64,000 nt of DNA. It comes from Synechococcus sp. SynAce01. GTDB taxonomy: Bacteria; Cyanobacteriota; Cyanobacteriia; PCC-6307; Cyanobiaceae. Made by a program: the position numbers and the translations under genes. The notes beneath the pieces are model-generated. The model ran no database searches. It was not told where the DNA came from and worked only from the letters and a program-made list of their open reading frames with translations. The stretch covers positions 1,302,001 through 1,366,000 of the forward strand of contig NZ_CP018091.1 in the NCBI RefSeq assembly GCF_001885215.1, given 5' to 3'. Below, one piece after another: positions 32,278 to 39,846 of the stretch; the stretch's first letter is position 1, and each line of letters begins with the position of its first letter.

Positions 32278-32706
32278 TCAGCCGATCGGAACGCGGCAGA
32301 ATGGTTCACGCCGGAAACGCCGGTAGATATCGAAGTCGCTGTCCAGGCTGAGGATCTCGGCAACATCCAGCCGTTCCGAGAGCGTCACCAAGGTGAGATC
32401 GGCAAAATCGCCGGGTAGATCGGCATAGCGGTGATTGAGTTCCGCAATGCGGGCGTAATCCTCCCGAAGCAGGTTGATTGCCTCGATGCCACCGCGGCTG
32501 ACGGCCCCAAGCAGGTGGTTCTGAGCCGACAGGACGCGGGGATCACCTGGATTCCCCAGCAGCCAGAGCACCTCGGCGATGCAGATCGGTGAGGTGATCA
32601 GCTGCGCAGCGGTCTGGTCAAAGAAGCTGACGACAGCTTGATGCAGGGGCTCCTGCTGCTGGTAATAGCTCAGCAGGATGCCCGAATCAATCAGGATCCG
32701 CCGCAT
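32278..32706 (-). CDS. PIN-domain toxin (VapC-like)
   Basis: A 142-aa PIN-domain ribonuclease. The acidic metal-binding residues are seen in RRILIDSGILLSYY (Asp7), ITSPICIAEVLWLL (Glu), the DFADLTLVTLSE stretch and the final DSDF. Such toxins usually cleave tRNA or rRNA when their antitoxin is lost. The start ATG overlaps the stop TGA of the antitoxin gene at 32706, so the two are translationally coupled. The gene abuts the decayed transporter fragment. Confidence 0.85.
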   Translation of the reverse strand: MRRILIDSGILLSYYQQQEPLHQAVVSFFDQTAAQLITSPICIAEVLWLLGNPGDPRVLSAQNHLLGAVSRGGIEAINLLREDYARIAELNHRYADLPGDFADLTLVTLSERLDVAEILSLDSDFDIYRRFRREPFCRVPIG

Positions 32707-32972
32707 CAGCGCCGTTCCGCCTGCCTTGCTGTGAGTGTCTGGCCAAGCCGCCGGCGCCGCTGCTCACGCTCTGCACTGCCGGGCGGCAGGGTATTGAGGA
32801 AGGACTCAGGGTGCCCGCCAATCCGCTGCGCGATCGACGGACTGGGTTGCCGCTGCTGCCAACACTCGCGGATCAGTTGGCGGATCAGGGAACTCCTGTC
32901 CTGGCCGGTTTCCGCCAGGAGCTCCTTCAGGCAGTGCTCGGTTTCGTTGTCCAGCCGGACGGTGAGCGGCAT
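32706..32972 (-). CDS. Ribbon-helix-helix antitoxin
   Basis: An 88-aa protein whose first 45 residues have the ribbon-helix-helix form: beta strand MPLTVRLDNETEHCL, then helix KELLAETGQ, turn, DRSSLIRQLIRECWQQR. The basic C-terminal part (AEREQRRRRLGQTLTARQAERR) would contact the toxin or DNA. It precedes and overlaps the PIN toxin gene. The upstream region at 32985-33025 has imperfect inverted copies of a GACTACGA / GTAGTACC type that could be the autoregulatory operator. Confidence 0.8.
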   Translation of the reverse strand: MPLTVRLDNETEHCLKELLAETGQDRSSLIRQLIRECWQQRQPSPSIAQRIGGHPESFLNTLPPGSAEREQRRRRLGQTLTARQAERR

Positions 32973-33167
32973 GGTGCGCAGGGACTACGACCCGTATGAC
33001 GAAGTAATTGATTGTAGTACCGATGCTTGGGACGTCGACCGGCTTGACGCGAGACAGGTGTTCTTGACCTGAAGCTGGCCGAAAATCCCCGTATCACCCA
33101 GACCAAGCCGTTGAACGGCACTCCCTCCGTAAGTTGACGCCGCACCAGCACTAAAGGCGAAGGGCCC

Positions 33168-34469
33168 ATGCTCTGGCAAACCGTGCGAGGAAGCCTGGGG
33201 ATCGCCCTGCTGCTGCTGGTGGCCTGGTTGTTCTCGCAGGATCGGCGGGCGATTCCCTGGCGGCTGATCGGGGTGGCCCTGGCTACGCAGGTGGGGCTCG
33301 GTTTGCTCCTGTTCCAGCTGCCATTCGGGCGGGTGGTGTTCTCCTCGCTCAATGGAGCGGTGGTGGCGCTGCTGGCGCCGGCCCGTACGGGCGCTGAATT
33401 TGTGTTTGGCCCGCTGGCGGTTCCTGCGGGAGAAGAGGGCAGCCTGGGTTTGATCCTCGCTTTTCAGGCCTTCCCAATTGCGATCTTTTTCGCGTCTCTC
33501 ACGGCCCTGCTCTATCACCTGGGGGTGATGCAGAGAGTGATTCACACTCTGGCCCGCTTTTTTCGCCGGAGTCTGGGGATCACAGGTGTGGAGGCCACGG
33601 CGGCCGCCAGCAATGTGTTCGTGGGAATTGAATCGATGCTCACGATTCGCCCCTATCTGGCCACGGCCCAGCCCCATGAGCTGGCCGTGGTGCTCACCGC
33701 TGGCATGGCCACCATCGCCAGCACCATGTTGGGGCTCTATGTGGGTGTGCTCCAGCCCTATTTCCCAGGCATTGCCGGCCATCTGATCACCGCCAACCTG
33801 CTCAGTGCCCCGGCGGCGGTGATGATGGCGCGTCTCCTGGTGCCGGCACCACGGAGGCCGGAGACGGTGGCAGGCAGCGCATCGCGGCCGTTGCTGCCGG
33901 AGCTGGTGGACGAGGGGCGCTACAGCAGCAGTGTGGAGGCCATCACGCAGGGCGCCAACGACGGCCTCAAGCTGGCGCTGGGCATCACCGCCGTGCTGAT
34001 CGCCTTCGTGGGGCTGCTCGCCCTGGCCAATGCGGGGGTCGGCTGGATGGGCGGCTGGTTTGGCCAGCCGCAGGTCACGCTGCAATCCCTGCTCGCCTGG
34101 CTGTTTCTTCCCTTGGTCTGGATGATCGGGTTGCCCTTCAACGACGCGCTACCAGCCTCGGAACTGCTGGCCCTGCGGCTGGTGGCCACGGAGGTGCCGG
34201 CGTTTGTGAGCCTGGCCGGCAGCCTGCAGGCGGGCGAATGGAGCGATCCCCGCTCGGTGGTGATCCTCGCCTATGCACTCTGCGGCTTTGCCCATCTCCC
34301 CTCACTGGGGATTTTTGTGGGTGGATTGTCTGCGCTGGCTCCCGAGCAGAAGGGAGTGGTGGGAACCCTCGCCTGGCGCGTGCTGCTGGCTTCCACGCTG
34401 GCCTGCTTGCTCACCGGGGCCATGGCCGGCTTGCTGGGCGGATTCACCGGATTTTCCCTGGCCACGTGA
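33168..34469 (+). CDS. NupC-family nucleoside transporter
   Basis: A 433-aa concentrative nucleoside transporter (CNT) with about 9-10 membrane segments. The family core is visible: SLTALLYHLGVMQRVI, then SNVFVGIESMLTIRPYL (substrate loop, Glu and Ser/Thr), MATIASTMLGLYVGVL, and ITANLLSAPAAVMMARLL. Uptake of nucleosides with sodium or protons is the expected role. A short decayed copy of the gene start lies 0.95 kb upstream, with a toxin-antitoxin pair in between. Confidence 0.88.
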   Translation: MLWQTVRGSLGIALLLLVAWLFSQDRRAIPWRLIGVALATQVGLGLLLFQLPFGRVVFSSLNGAVVALLAPARTGAEFVFGPLAVPAGEEGSLGLILAFQAFPIAIFFASLTALLYHLGVMQRVIHTLARFFRRSLGITGVEATAAASNVFVGIESMLTIRPYLATAQPHELAVVLTAGMATIASTMLGLYVGVLQPYFPGIAGHLITANLLSAPAAVMMARLLVPAPRRPETVAGSASRPLLPELVDEGRYSSSVEAITQGANDGLKLALGITAVLIAFVGLLALANAGVGWMGGWFGQPQVTLQSLLAWLFLPLVWMIGLPFNDALPASELLALRLVATEVPAFVSLAGSLQAGEWSDPRSVVILAYALCGFAHLPSLGIFVGGLSALAPEQKGVVGTLAWRVLLASTLACLLTGAMAGLLGGFTGFSLAT

Positions 34470-34599
34470 GCGGCCTGTGCACAACAAGAACCTGATCAAT
34501 CGCCAATTCAAGCCATCGGGATGAGCCTCCCCAACAGGCCAGAGATCGTTGCTGGGGCTCCGATGCTTGGATGGCTGGATCTGATTCAGGCAGGGGCCG

Positions 34600-35058
34600 A
34601 TGGAATGGCAACAAGGGGCCTTCACGCTCTCCTGTGATCCCGAGCGCATTCAATTGGATGTGGTGCTGGAGTTCCTGCGTCAGTCGTATTGGGCCAGCGG
34701 GATCACCACCAGCCAGGTGCAAGTTTCCATACAACATTCGTTGAATTTCAGCCTGTTCCGAGGGCCCGATCAGATCGGCTATGCGCGGGTGGTCAGTGAT
34801 CGCTCCACCTTCGGCTATCTCACCGATGTGTTTGTGCTGCCGGAGCATCGGGGCCAGGGTCTGGGCAAATGGCTGGTCAGCTGCGTGTTCTCCCACCCCG
34901 AGCTGCAGGGGTTTCGCCGTTGGATGCTGGCCACCGAGGATGCCAAAACCCTCTACGCCCGCTATGGCTTCAACGCCTTCGACGACTCCGGCATGATCAT
35001 GCAGAAGTTCGACCCAGACGCCTACAAGCCCGCCTCCATGCCGCCTGCCGCACAATGA
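34600..35058 (+). CDS. GNAT family N-acetyltransferase
   Basis: A 152-aa acetyltransferase. The acetyl-CoA-binding motif A is TDVFVLPEHRGQGLGKWLV (R/Q-x-x-G-x-G/A), preceded by the strand FSLFRGPDQIGYARVVSD and followed by RRWMLATEDAKTLYARYGFNAF. It resembles the YhbS/ArgA-like small acetyltransferases with a WASGITTSQVQ start region. Substrate unknown. The stop overlaps the ATG of the next membrane protein gene (ATGA), which overlaps the hydrolase gene, so three proteins are made from one coupled unit. Confidence 0.9.
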   Translation: MEWQQGAFTLSCDPERIQLDVVLEFLRQSYWASGITTSQVQVSIQHSLNFSLFRGPDQIGYARVVSDRSTFGYLTDVFVLPEHRGQGLGKWLVSCVFSHPELQGFRRWMLATEDAKTLYARYGFNAFDDSGMIMQKFDPDAYKPASMPPAAQ

Positions 35059-35543
35059 CCCATCTCGGGCTGGGGCTGATCCCGCTGGTGGGGCTGTCGA
35101 TCTCTTTGTCGCAGGTGTTCGCGCTGCTGGCCAATCGGCTCACCCCCCGCCAGATCGCGCTTCAGCTGGTGCTCACTGCCCTGCTGCTGGCGTTGGCGCT
35201 GTTGATCGTCTGCCTGCTGGACATGCTGCTGCTGGCGGCGTTCGGTAGCCAGCCGGTGCCGCCCAGCACCTTTGTGAACGCCATGGTGCCCGCCCTCTGG
35301 CCTGGCCTCTTCTATGTGCTTGCCGCGGCGCCGTTCATCGGTGATCTCATCGCCGTGGCCATCTGGGCCCTGATCCAGCTCAACGTGATCCTGCTGTTGC
35401 ACAACTTGTTCGCAGTTCCCTATCAAGAAGCGCTGCTACTCGCCACACCGGGCTATGTGCTCGGCCTGGTGGTGGTGGCGATCCTGTTCCGCCAGAGCTG
35501 GAACGCCGGCTACCGCCGCCTGATCGCCGATCTCGATGGCTGA
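35055..35543 (+). CDS. Integral membrane protein, 162 aa
   Basis: With the ATG at 35055 (overlapping the GNAT stop by 4 bases) it has 162 aa and four to five hydrophobic helices: residues about 3-24, 34-60, 78-105 and 112-150 (LIAVAIWALIQLNVILLLHNLFAV and GYVLGLVVVAILF). This looks like a Yip1-type or similar polytopic protein but I do not assign a family. It overlaps the following hydrolase gene by 8 bases. Confidence 0.75.
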   Translation: MTHLGLGLIPLVGLSISLSQVFALLANRLTPRQIALQLVLTALLLALALLIVCLLDMLLLAAFGSQPVPPSTFVNAMVPALWPGLFYVLAAAPFIGDLIAVAIWALIQLNVILLLHNLFAVPYQEALLLATPGYVLGLVVVAILFRQSWNAGYRRLIADLDG

Positions 35544-36651
35544 GCCTGGCCCTTCCACTGCCACCACCAACTCCTCCGCCGCGTTCCGTGGCCTGCTGCG
35601 CAGCCATCGCCTTGGCCTGCGGGGTCTGGTGGTGGTGCTGCTCGCCGTGGCGATCTGGGTGTCGCTCAGCCTCGGCGTTCTGTTGCCGGTGCTCGGCTCG
35701 GTGTTCAGCGGGCCCGACCTGCGTCTGCTGATCAGCGTGGTTGCAGCCCTGCTACTGCTGCTGATCCCCACCGCAGGCATCTATTCGCTGATCGGCCAAT
35801 ACGCCTTCTGGGAAGGCTGGCTCACGGGCCTGCCCAGACCCGCCGACCTGTTTCGATCTGCCCCCTCGCCACCCTCGGCTGCACCAACGCGCTTCCTGGT
35901 GTATCTCGATGGCATCCACCAGGTGGAGCGCGACCATCCACCGCGGGTGCTGCGCCTGCTGGAGGAGATCGAGCGGGGCCTCGATCCGGGCACGGTGCTG
36001 TTGAAGGGGATGGAGTCGTACACCGTGCTGCCGGTGAAGCTGGCAGACGATCGTGGCAGTGCCTGGCTGTGGCGCCGGCTGTTTGCCCTGCAGGAGGAGC
36101 ACCCCCTGGCCTGGATCCGCTTTCTCGCCGCCTTCCTGGTGCAGGCCAACAACGTGATCAAGGTGGGCATCTCCTCTGATCGGCGCTACGGACCTATCGC
36201 CAATTACCTGCTGGCGCTGAAGATCGTCCACAGCCTGCTGCCGCTTGGCTTCGTAATCGGGCAGCAGCAGCAGCTGGTGCTGCTGGGCTACAGCGGTGGC
36301 GGCGAGATGGCGATGGGCGTGGCCGACTATCTCCACCAGCTCAGCCGCAGCCCGATCCGCATCCTCGCCTTCTGCGGGGTGTTCAGCGGCAACCAGCAGC
36401 TTGAGCATGTGGAGTCCATTGAGATGGTGGTGGGCAGCCGTGATCCGGTGGCCGCCTTTGGCCGGCTCGCCTACCCCGGCCGCCTGGACTTGCTGCCGCT
36501 CTCTCGCTGGAACCAGGCCCGGCGGCGGGGTCAGGTGTCGCAACGGATGCTGCGGGGCATGGGCCACAACGGCGAGTACGGGCCGTTCTCCGATCGCTTC
36601 CGCTCTTCCCTGGCCCGCTGCCTGCTCGACCTGCTCAGCCGCCCGGCCTGA
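35536..36651 (+). CDS. Membrane-anchored alpha/beta hydrolase-like protein
   Basis: A 371-aa protein with two N-terminal membrane helices (about residues 28-55 and 63-85) followed by a soluble domain. The segment LVLLGYSGGGEMAMGVADYL contains a G-x-S-x-G nucleophile elbow (GYSGG), preceded by FLVYLDGIHQ; possible acid and base partners are VGSRDPV and GMGHNGEYGPF near the end, which places Ser-Asp-His in the usual order. Substrate unknown; the anchor suggests a lipid or membrane substrate. Third gene of the coupled unit with the GNAT and the 162-aa membrane protein. Its end overlaps the converging gene by 17 bases. Confidence 0.75.
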   Translation: MAEPGPSTATTNSSAAFRGLLRSHRLGLRGLVVVLLAVAIWVSLSLGVLLPVLGSVFSGPDLRLLISVVAALLLLLIPTAGIYSLIGQYAFWEGWLTGLPRPADLFRSAPSPPSAAPTRFLVYLDGIHQVERDHPPRVLRLLEEIERGLDPGTVLLKGMESYTVLPVKLADDRGSAWLWRRLFALQEEHPLAWIRFLAAFLVQANNVIKVGISSDRRYGPIANYLLALKIVHSLLPLGFVIGQQQQLVLLGYSGGGEMAMGVADYLHQLSRSPIRILAFCGVFSGNQQLEHVESIEMVVGSRDPVAAFGRLAYPGRLDLLPLSRWNQARRRGQVSQRMLRGMGHNGEYGPFSDRFRSSLARCLLDLLSRPA

Positions 36652-38179
36652 GCAGAAAGGGGCTGGAGAGGGGCGCACTGCTACCGATCCGCGCGCTGGC
36701 TCCGCCGATGGCCGCCTCCCCGTGGATCGAGAGGTCGAGCGGCAGGCTGCCCAGGGCACGGTCATGGCGCGCCAGGGCCCGTGCGTGGCCGTCGCTCCAG
36801 CGGCCTCCTGTGCCGGCCATTGCCCGCGCCTGGGTGCTGGCGCCACGCAGCCGTTCGCGCCAGAGGCCGCTCAGCAGGATCGGGAAGAGGGAGCAGCGAT
36901 CGCGCATGGCCTGCTGCAGCAGCGCCGTGCTGTCGATGCAGAAGCCGAGGCTGCCGTAACCACCGAGGCTCAGACTCTGCTGCGTGGCGATCCCGTTATG
37001 GAGCAAGGCCACCACCTCGCAGAGCTCGATCAGCTCCAGCAGCTCCTCGCCCTCGAAGGGGGCATCCAGATACCGCACCGTGCCGTTGGTGCGGTCGTTC
37101 TGCCAGGGGCGATGCAGATCGTTGAGACCTTCCCAGCCGCACAGCCCCTCCGTTCCCTGGTAGTACTGCAGCAGCAGGGGAGCGGCCCCAGCGGGCCGGC
37201 ACGACGCCAGCTCCAGCTCCAGCTCCAGGCTGCTGTGGGGCAAGAGGATGCGCTGCTCCGGCCGATTGGGCCGTGGCGCAGCGGCCGGATCGAGAAGGCC
37301 GGTACGCAGCGGCAACGCCAGGGGCACCTGGGCCCAGCCGCCAGTGGCCAGCGGCAGGCTGGCACCCAGCCCGAAGCTGGCGACGCTGCTGCGCAGACGG
37401 GCCCGCACCGTCCAGCCCTGGGCCTGCAGCGCCGCGATCAACGACCGTCCCGTGCGGCAGCCCTCCAGGCTCCAGGCCTGGTCGGTGAGCAGGTTGGCTG
37501 CCAGTCGGTTGAAGGCCTGGGCCAGCAGGGCGTTACGCCGCCGGCAGGGTTCGCTCTGCAGAAATGCCAAGCCGGTGTTGCGCAGGCGCAGGCCCCCAGG
37601 GGGGTTGGGGCTGCGACCACGATCCCCGGAAACGGTGGCCACAGAAACAGTGGCTTCGAAGTCAGTGGCCGCGTTGGTGGCGGTTAAGGCAGTGGCCATC
37701 AACTCGCTGAGGGAGCCAGGCAGCGGCAGGGTGGCGCCGCCCCAGCGGATCGTTTCGGCCCGCCAGCGCTCCAGTGCCGACGGCTCCCGCCCCAGCCCCG
37801 TTCGCAGGATGGGCAGTTCGTCCACCAGGGCATGGAGCAGGGCGGGGCTGAGCAACTGGCCCTCCAGCAGCTCCGCCAGCGAGCGCAGCCGGGCGGGAAC
37901 CTGGGCGGCGCTCAGCCGCCAGCGCTGGGGCAGCATCCACAGCAGCGGCAGGTGGACGCGGTGGCGGAGCGATCGCCCCAGCTGATCGAGAACGTCCTCA
38001 CGGCTGACGCCCCGCCGCAGCACGGTCTGCTCCAGGGCCTGCTCCAGCCCGAGCAGGGGCACCGGCGAGGGCCAGGCCGGGTCAATCGCCAGGGGATCCG
38101 GCGGCGAAGACGACGCCAGCGACACTCCGACCACCAGCGCTCCGCAGCGGATTCCCAGCATGGCGGCGCCGTGCTCCAA
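36635..38179 (-). CDS. Hypothetical protein, 514 aa
   Basis: I do not recognise a family. The N-terminus (LGIRCGALVVGVSLASSSPPDPLAI) could be a weak signal peptide or lipid anchor-like segment. The protein has an Ala/Leu/Arg-rich helical first half and a second half with beta-type sequences including LGGYGSLGFCIDSTALLQQAM and two LELELELA/LLELIEL stretches. The sequence CAGCTC is repeated three times at about 37207-37224, giving Leu-Glu repeats. Frame length and third-position GC support a real gene. It is divergent from a 67-aa gene, overlapping by 20 bases at the 5' ends. Confidence 0.65.
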   Translation of the reverse strand: MEHGAAMLGIRCGALVVGVSLASSSPPDPLAIDPAWPSPVPLLGLEQALEQTVLRRGVSREDVLDQLGRSLRHRVHLPLLWMLPQRWRLSAAQVPARLRSLAELLEGQLLSPALLHALVDELPILRTGLGREPSALERWRAETIRWGGATLPLPGSLSELMATALTATNAATDFEATVSVATVSGDRGRSPNPPGGLRLRNTGLAFLQSEPCRRRNALLAQAFNRLAANLLTDQAWSLEGCRTGRSLIAALQAQGWTVRARLRSSVASFGLGASLPLATGGWAQVPLALPLRTGLLDPAAAPRPNRPEQRILLPHSSLELELELASCRPAGAAPLLLQYYQGTEGLCGWEGLNDLHRPWQNDRTNGTVRYLDAPFEGEELLELIELCEVVALLHNGIATQQSLSLGGYGSLGFCIDSTALLQQAMRDRCSLFPILLSGLWRERLRGASTQARAMAGTGGRWSDGHARALARHDRALGSLPLDLSIHGEAAIGGASARIGSSAPLSSPFLLRPGG

Positions 38180-38363
38180 TTTCAGCGCCAGTCCGTGTCC
38201 TGCCGCTTTGGATCGTCGTCACTGGGTGCTGCTGTTCGCCGCCCTGGCCTGCCTGGGCGGGCTCTTCCTCTGGATCGCCGCAATCGACCTGGTTCTCGAT
38301 GAATCCCTTCCCCCCGCTCCTACGGCCCAGCCGGCCCCGGAACCAGGGGGCTTGAGGAAATGA
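38160..38363 (+). CDS. Small single-helix membrane protein, 67 aa
   Basis: ATG at 38160. One membrane helix at about residues 22-45 (WVLLFAALACLGGLFLWIAAIDLVL) flanked by a basic RRH on the inner side and a Pro/Ala-rich C-terminal tail. The 5' end overlaps the start of the divergent 514-aa gene by 20 bases. Unknown function; the call is tentative because of its small size. Confidence 0.45.
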   Translation: MAAPCSNFSASPCPAALDRRHWVLLFAALACLGGLFLWIAAIDLVLDESLPPAPTAQPAPEPGGLRK

Positions 38364-38366
38364 CCA

Positions 38367-38500
38367 ATGCGTCGTTACAGCGAAGCCGTTAAAGCTGATG
38401 TGAGAAGCCGGATGAGCCCGCCGCACCGGCAGAGCGTGGCCAGGATTTCAGAAGACCTGGCGGTTGCAAGGAGAGGTGGTGCCGGCATCCCACGGGGCCT
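38367..38500 (+). pseudogene. Remnant of an IS3-type transposase OrfA (helix-turn-helix)
   Basis: From ATG 38367 the frame reads MRRYSEAVKADVRSRMSPPH and RQSVARISED, the usual start of an OrfA with a helix-turn-helix. The part that should complete the helix-turn-helix is missing; the sequence resumes in another frame with KTWRLQGEVVPASH, which is the continuation in such proteins. Thus an internal deletion of roughly 15 codons and a 3' truncation at about 38500. Confidence 0.75.
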
Positions 38501-38824
38501 GCCTTGCCGCCCGGCAGTTCTCCGCTGAGATAGGCCTCATCCATCTGGATCTTTCCCCGCAGCACGTAAGCGTCTTCCCGCTCACTCATGGCCCGCTGGA
38601 TCTTTTTATGCAGCAGCCAGGCTGTGTCGTCGTTGACGCCTAAGTGGCGGCTCAGTTCCAGAGAGGAGATCCCCGTTTTGGCCTGACCGATCAGATAGAA
38701 CGCCAAGAACCAGGTGGTGAGCGGGCTTTCTCCAGCGCCGCCTCACACGGCTCCTCCGTTCCGTAGTGGCACTGGAACTCAGGCAGGGAAAGGTCTTAGT
38801 GGAACTGGATACCGCTTCGAGCCA
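38500..38824 (-). pseudogene. Remnant of an IS1595-family transposase
   Basis: Reading from ATG 38824 on the minus strand: MARSGIQFH, a TAA stop, DLSLPEFQCHYGTEEPCEAALEKAR, then, after loss of the zinc-ribbon segment, LTTWFLAFYLIGQAKTGISS with the helix-turn-helix SSLELSRHLGV, and KIQMDEAYLSGELPGGKAG, which is the beginning of the ISXO2-like catalytic domain. It is cut off there, joined to the other remnant. One stop, one deletion and one truncation make it inactive. Confidence 0.85.
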
Positions 38825-39025
38825 TGAGTGGAACAGTATTTGTGTGCTGCTCTAGCCGCGCTGGCTGGGCCCGGCGGAGCAAGCTGGGTCATCAAGTTTG
38901 TCCTTTCTGGTGTAGGCAAGTGCCTTCATCGTCCATCGTGAGGATCTTCAGAAAGATCGTTCGGTCTTTCTTTGGATCGACGGATGCGGGCATCAGCCTG
39001 CCGAGGATGCAAGCTCGAACCAGGA

Positions 39026-39454
39026 TCAATGGCTACCGTCCCCACCATTGACCCAATCGAGAGGAACCCAGTTTTCAAGGAGCAGGCCGGGAACCTGGGC
39101 AAACTCGCGGCTGTTGTTGGTGATCAGCGTGGCCTGCTGGCTCAGGGCATGGGCCGCAATCATCGTGTCGAGAGAGCCGATTGGCGTGCCCCGGCGTTCC
39201 AGTTCGGCACGCAGGTCGCCATAGGCCCAGGCGGCGCGCTCATCAAAGGGCTGAAGTGTGAGAGGGGCTAGAAACATCTCCAGGGCCTGGCGGTTGCGCG
39301 CTGAACCACTCTTGGCCACACCAAAGGCCAACTCGGCGGCCACCACACTGCACAGACCAATCTCGCCCATCCGGTACTGCTTGAAGCGCGCCAGCACTGA
39401 CGCTGGCCTGGCATTGATGATGTAAATGCAGATGTTGGTATCGAGCAAGATCAT
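39026..39454 (-). CDS. vapC: PIN-domain toxin VapC
   Basis: A 142-aa PIN-domain ribonuclease: MILLDTNICIYIINARP with the first Asp (residue 5), SVVAAELAFGVAKS with the Glu, and GSLDTMIAAHALSQQATLITNNSREFAQVPGL with the later acidic residues and the T-N-N-x-x-x-F end typical of VapC. It overlaps the antitoxin gene by 4 bases (ATGA type). Confidence 0.92.
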   Translation of the reverse strand: MILLDTNICIYIINARPASVLARFKQYRMGEIGLCSVVAAELAFGVAKSGSARNRQALEMFLAPLTLQPFDERAAWAYGDLRAELERRGTPIGSLDTMIAAHALSQQATLITNNSREFAQVPGLLLENWVPLDWVNGGDGSH

Positions 39455-39684
39455 GGGCTGAAGGCTTCCCGGATCTGTATCTCGGGTTGCTCGCGCTTGA
39501 GCTCAAAGCCAGGCTCGAAGGCCTCCAACGCGGCCTCCATGGTTTGCCAGGGGTCGTCGATGGGCAGCAGCAGCACGCCACTACCGAAGTGCTTCACCAC
39601 CACCTCGCTACCGCTGAAGCGGTACTCCTTCGGTAGACGCACCGCCTGGCTGCGGCCCGATTGAAAGAGCTTGGCAGTGTCCAT
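39451..39684 (-). CDS. vapB: Antitoxin VapB (AbrB/SpoVT type)
   Basis: A 77-aa antitoxin: MDTAKLFQSGRSQAVRLPKEYRFSGSEVVVKHFGSGVLLLP has the swapped-hairpin AbrB fold signature (FxSGRSQAVRLPK), binding its own promoter. The C-terminal part (WQTMEAALEAFEPGFELKREQPE) would bind VapC. The promoter should lie in 39685-39846, shared with the divergent fic gene. Confidence 0.92.
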   Translation of the reverse strand: MDTAKLFQSGRSQAVRLPKEYRFSGSEVVVKHFGSGVLLLPIDDPWQTMEAALEAFEPGFELKREQPEIQIREAFSP

Positions 39685-39846
39685 GGCAGGGCTCTGATCG
39701 GGTAGTGACCCACGATAGATACCAAGGCTGGAAATTGGCTCCTAGCGACAGGGCCAGCCGTGAACACGGACAGGCGCCCTTATTCAAGGTAAGCCCCTTG
39801 CTCTTTAATAGAATGCAAGCCTGTTCAAGGTTCTCGAAGCAGCCCC

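Larger units (their letters stand above)
38364..39025. other. Transposase graveyard without intact genes
   Basis: About 660 bases with two truncated transposase genes meeting tail to tail (listed separately). The remaining 38825-39025 shows no gene that I can support; short frames there lack recognisable features. Confidence 0.75.

Noticed and set aside
38824-39051. 75-codon frame after the transposase remnants
   Set aside because: Overlaps the end of vapC, Cys/Arg-rich without pattern; probably chance.
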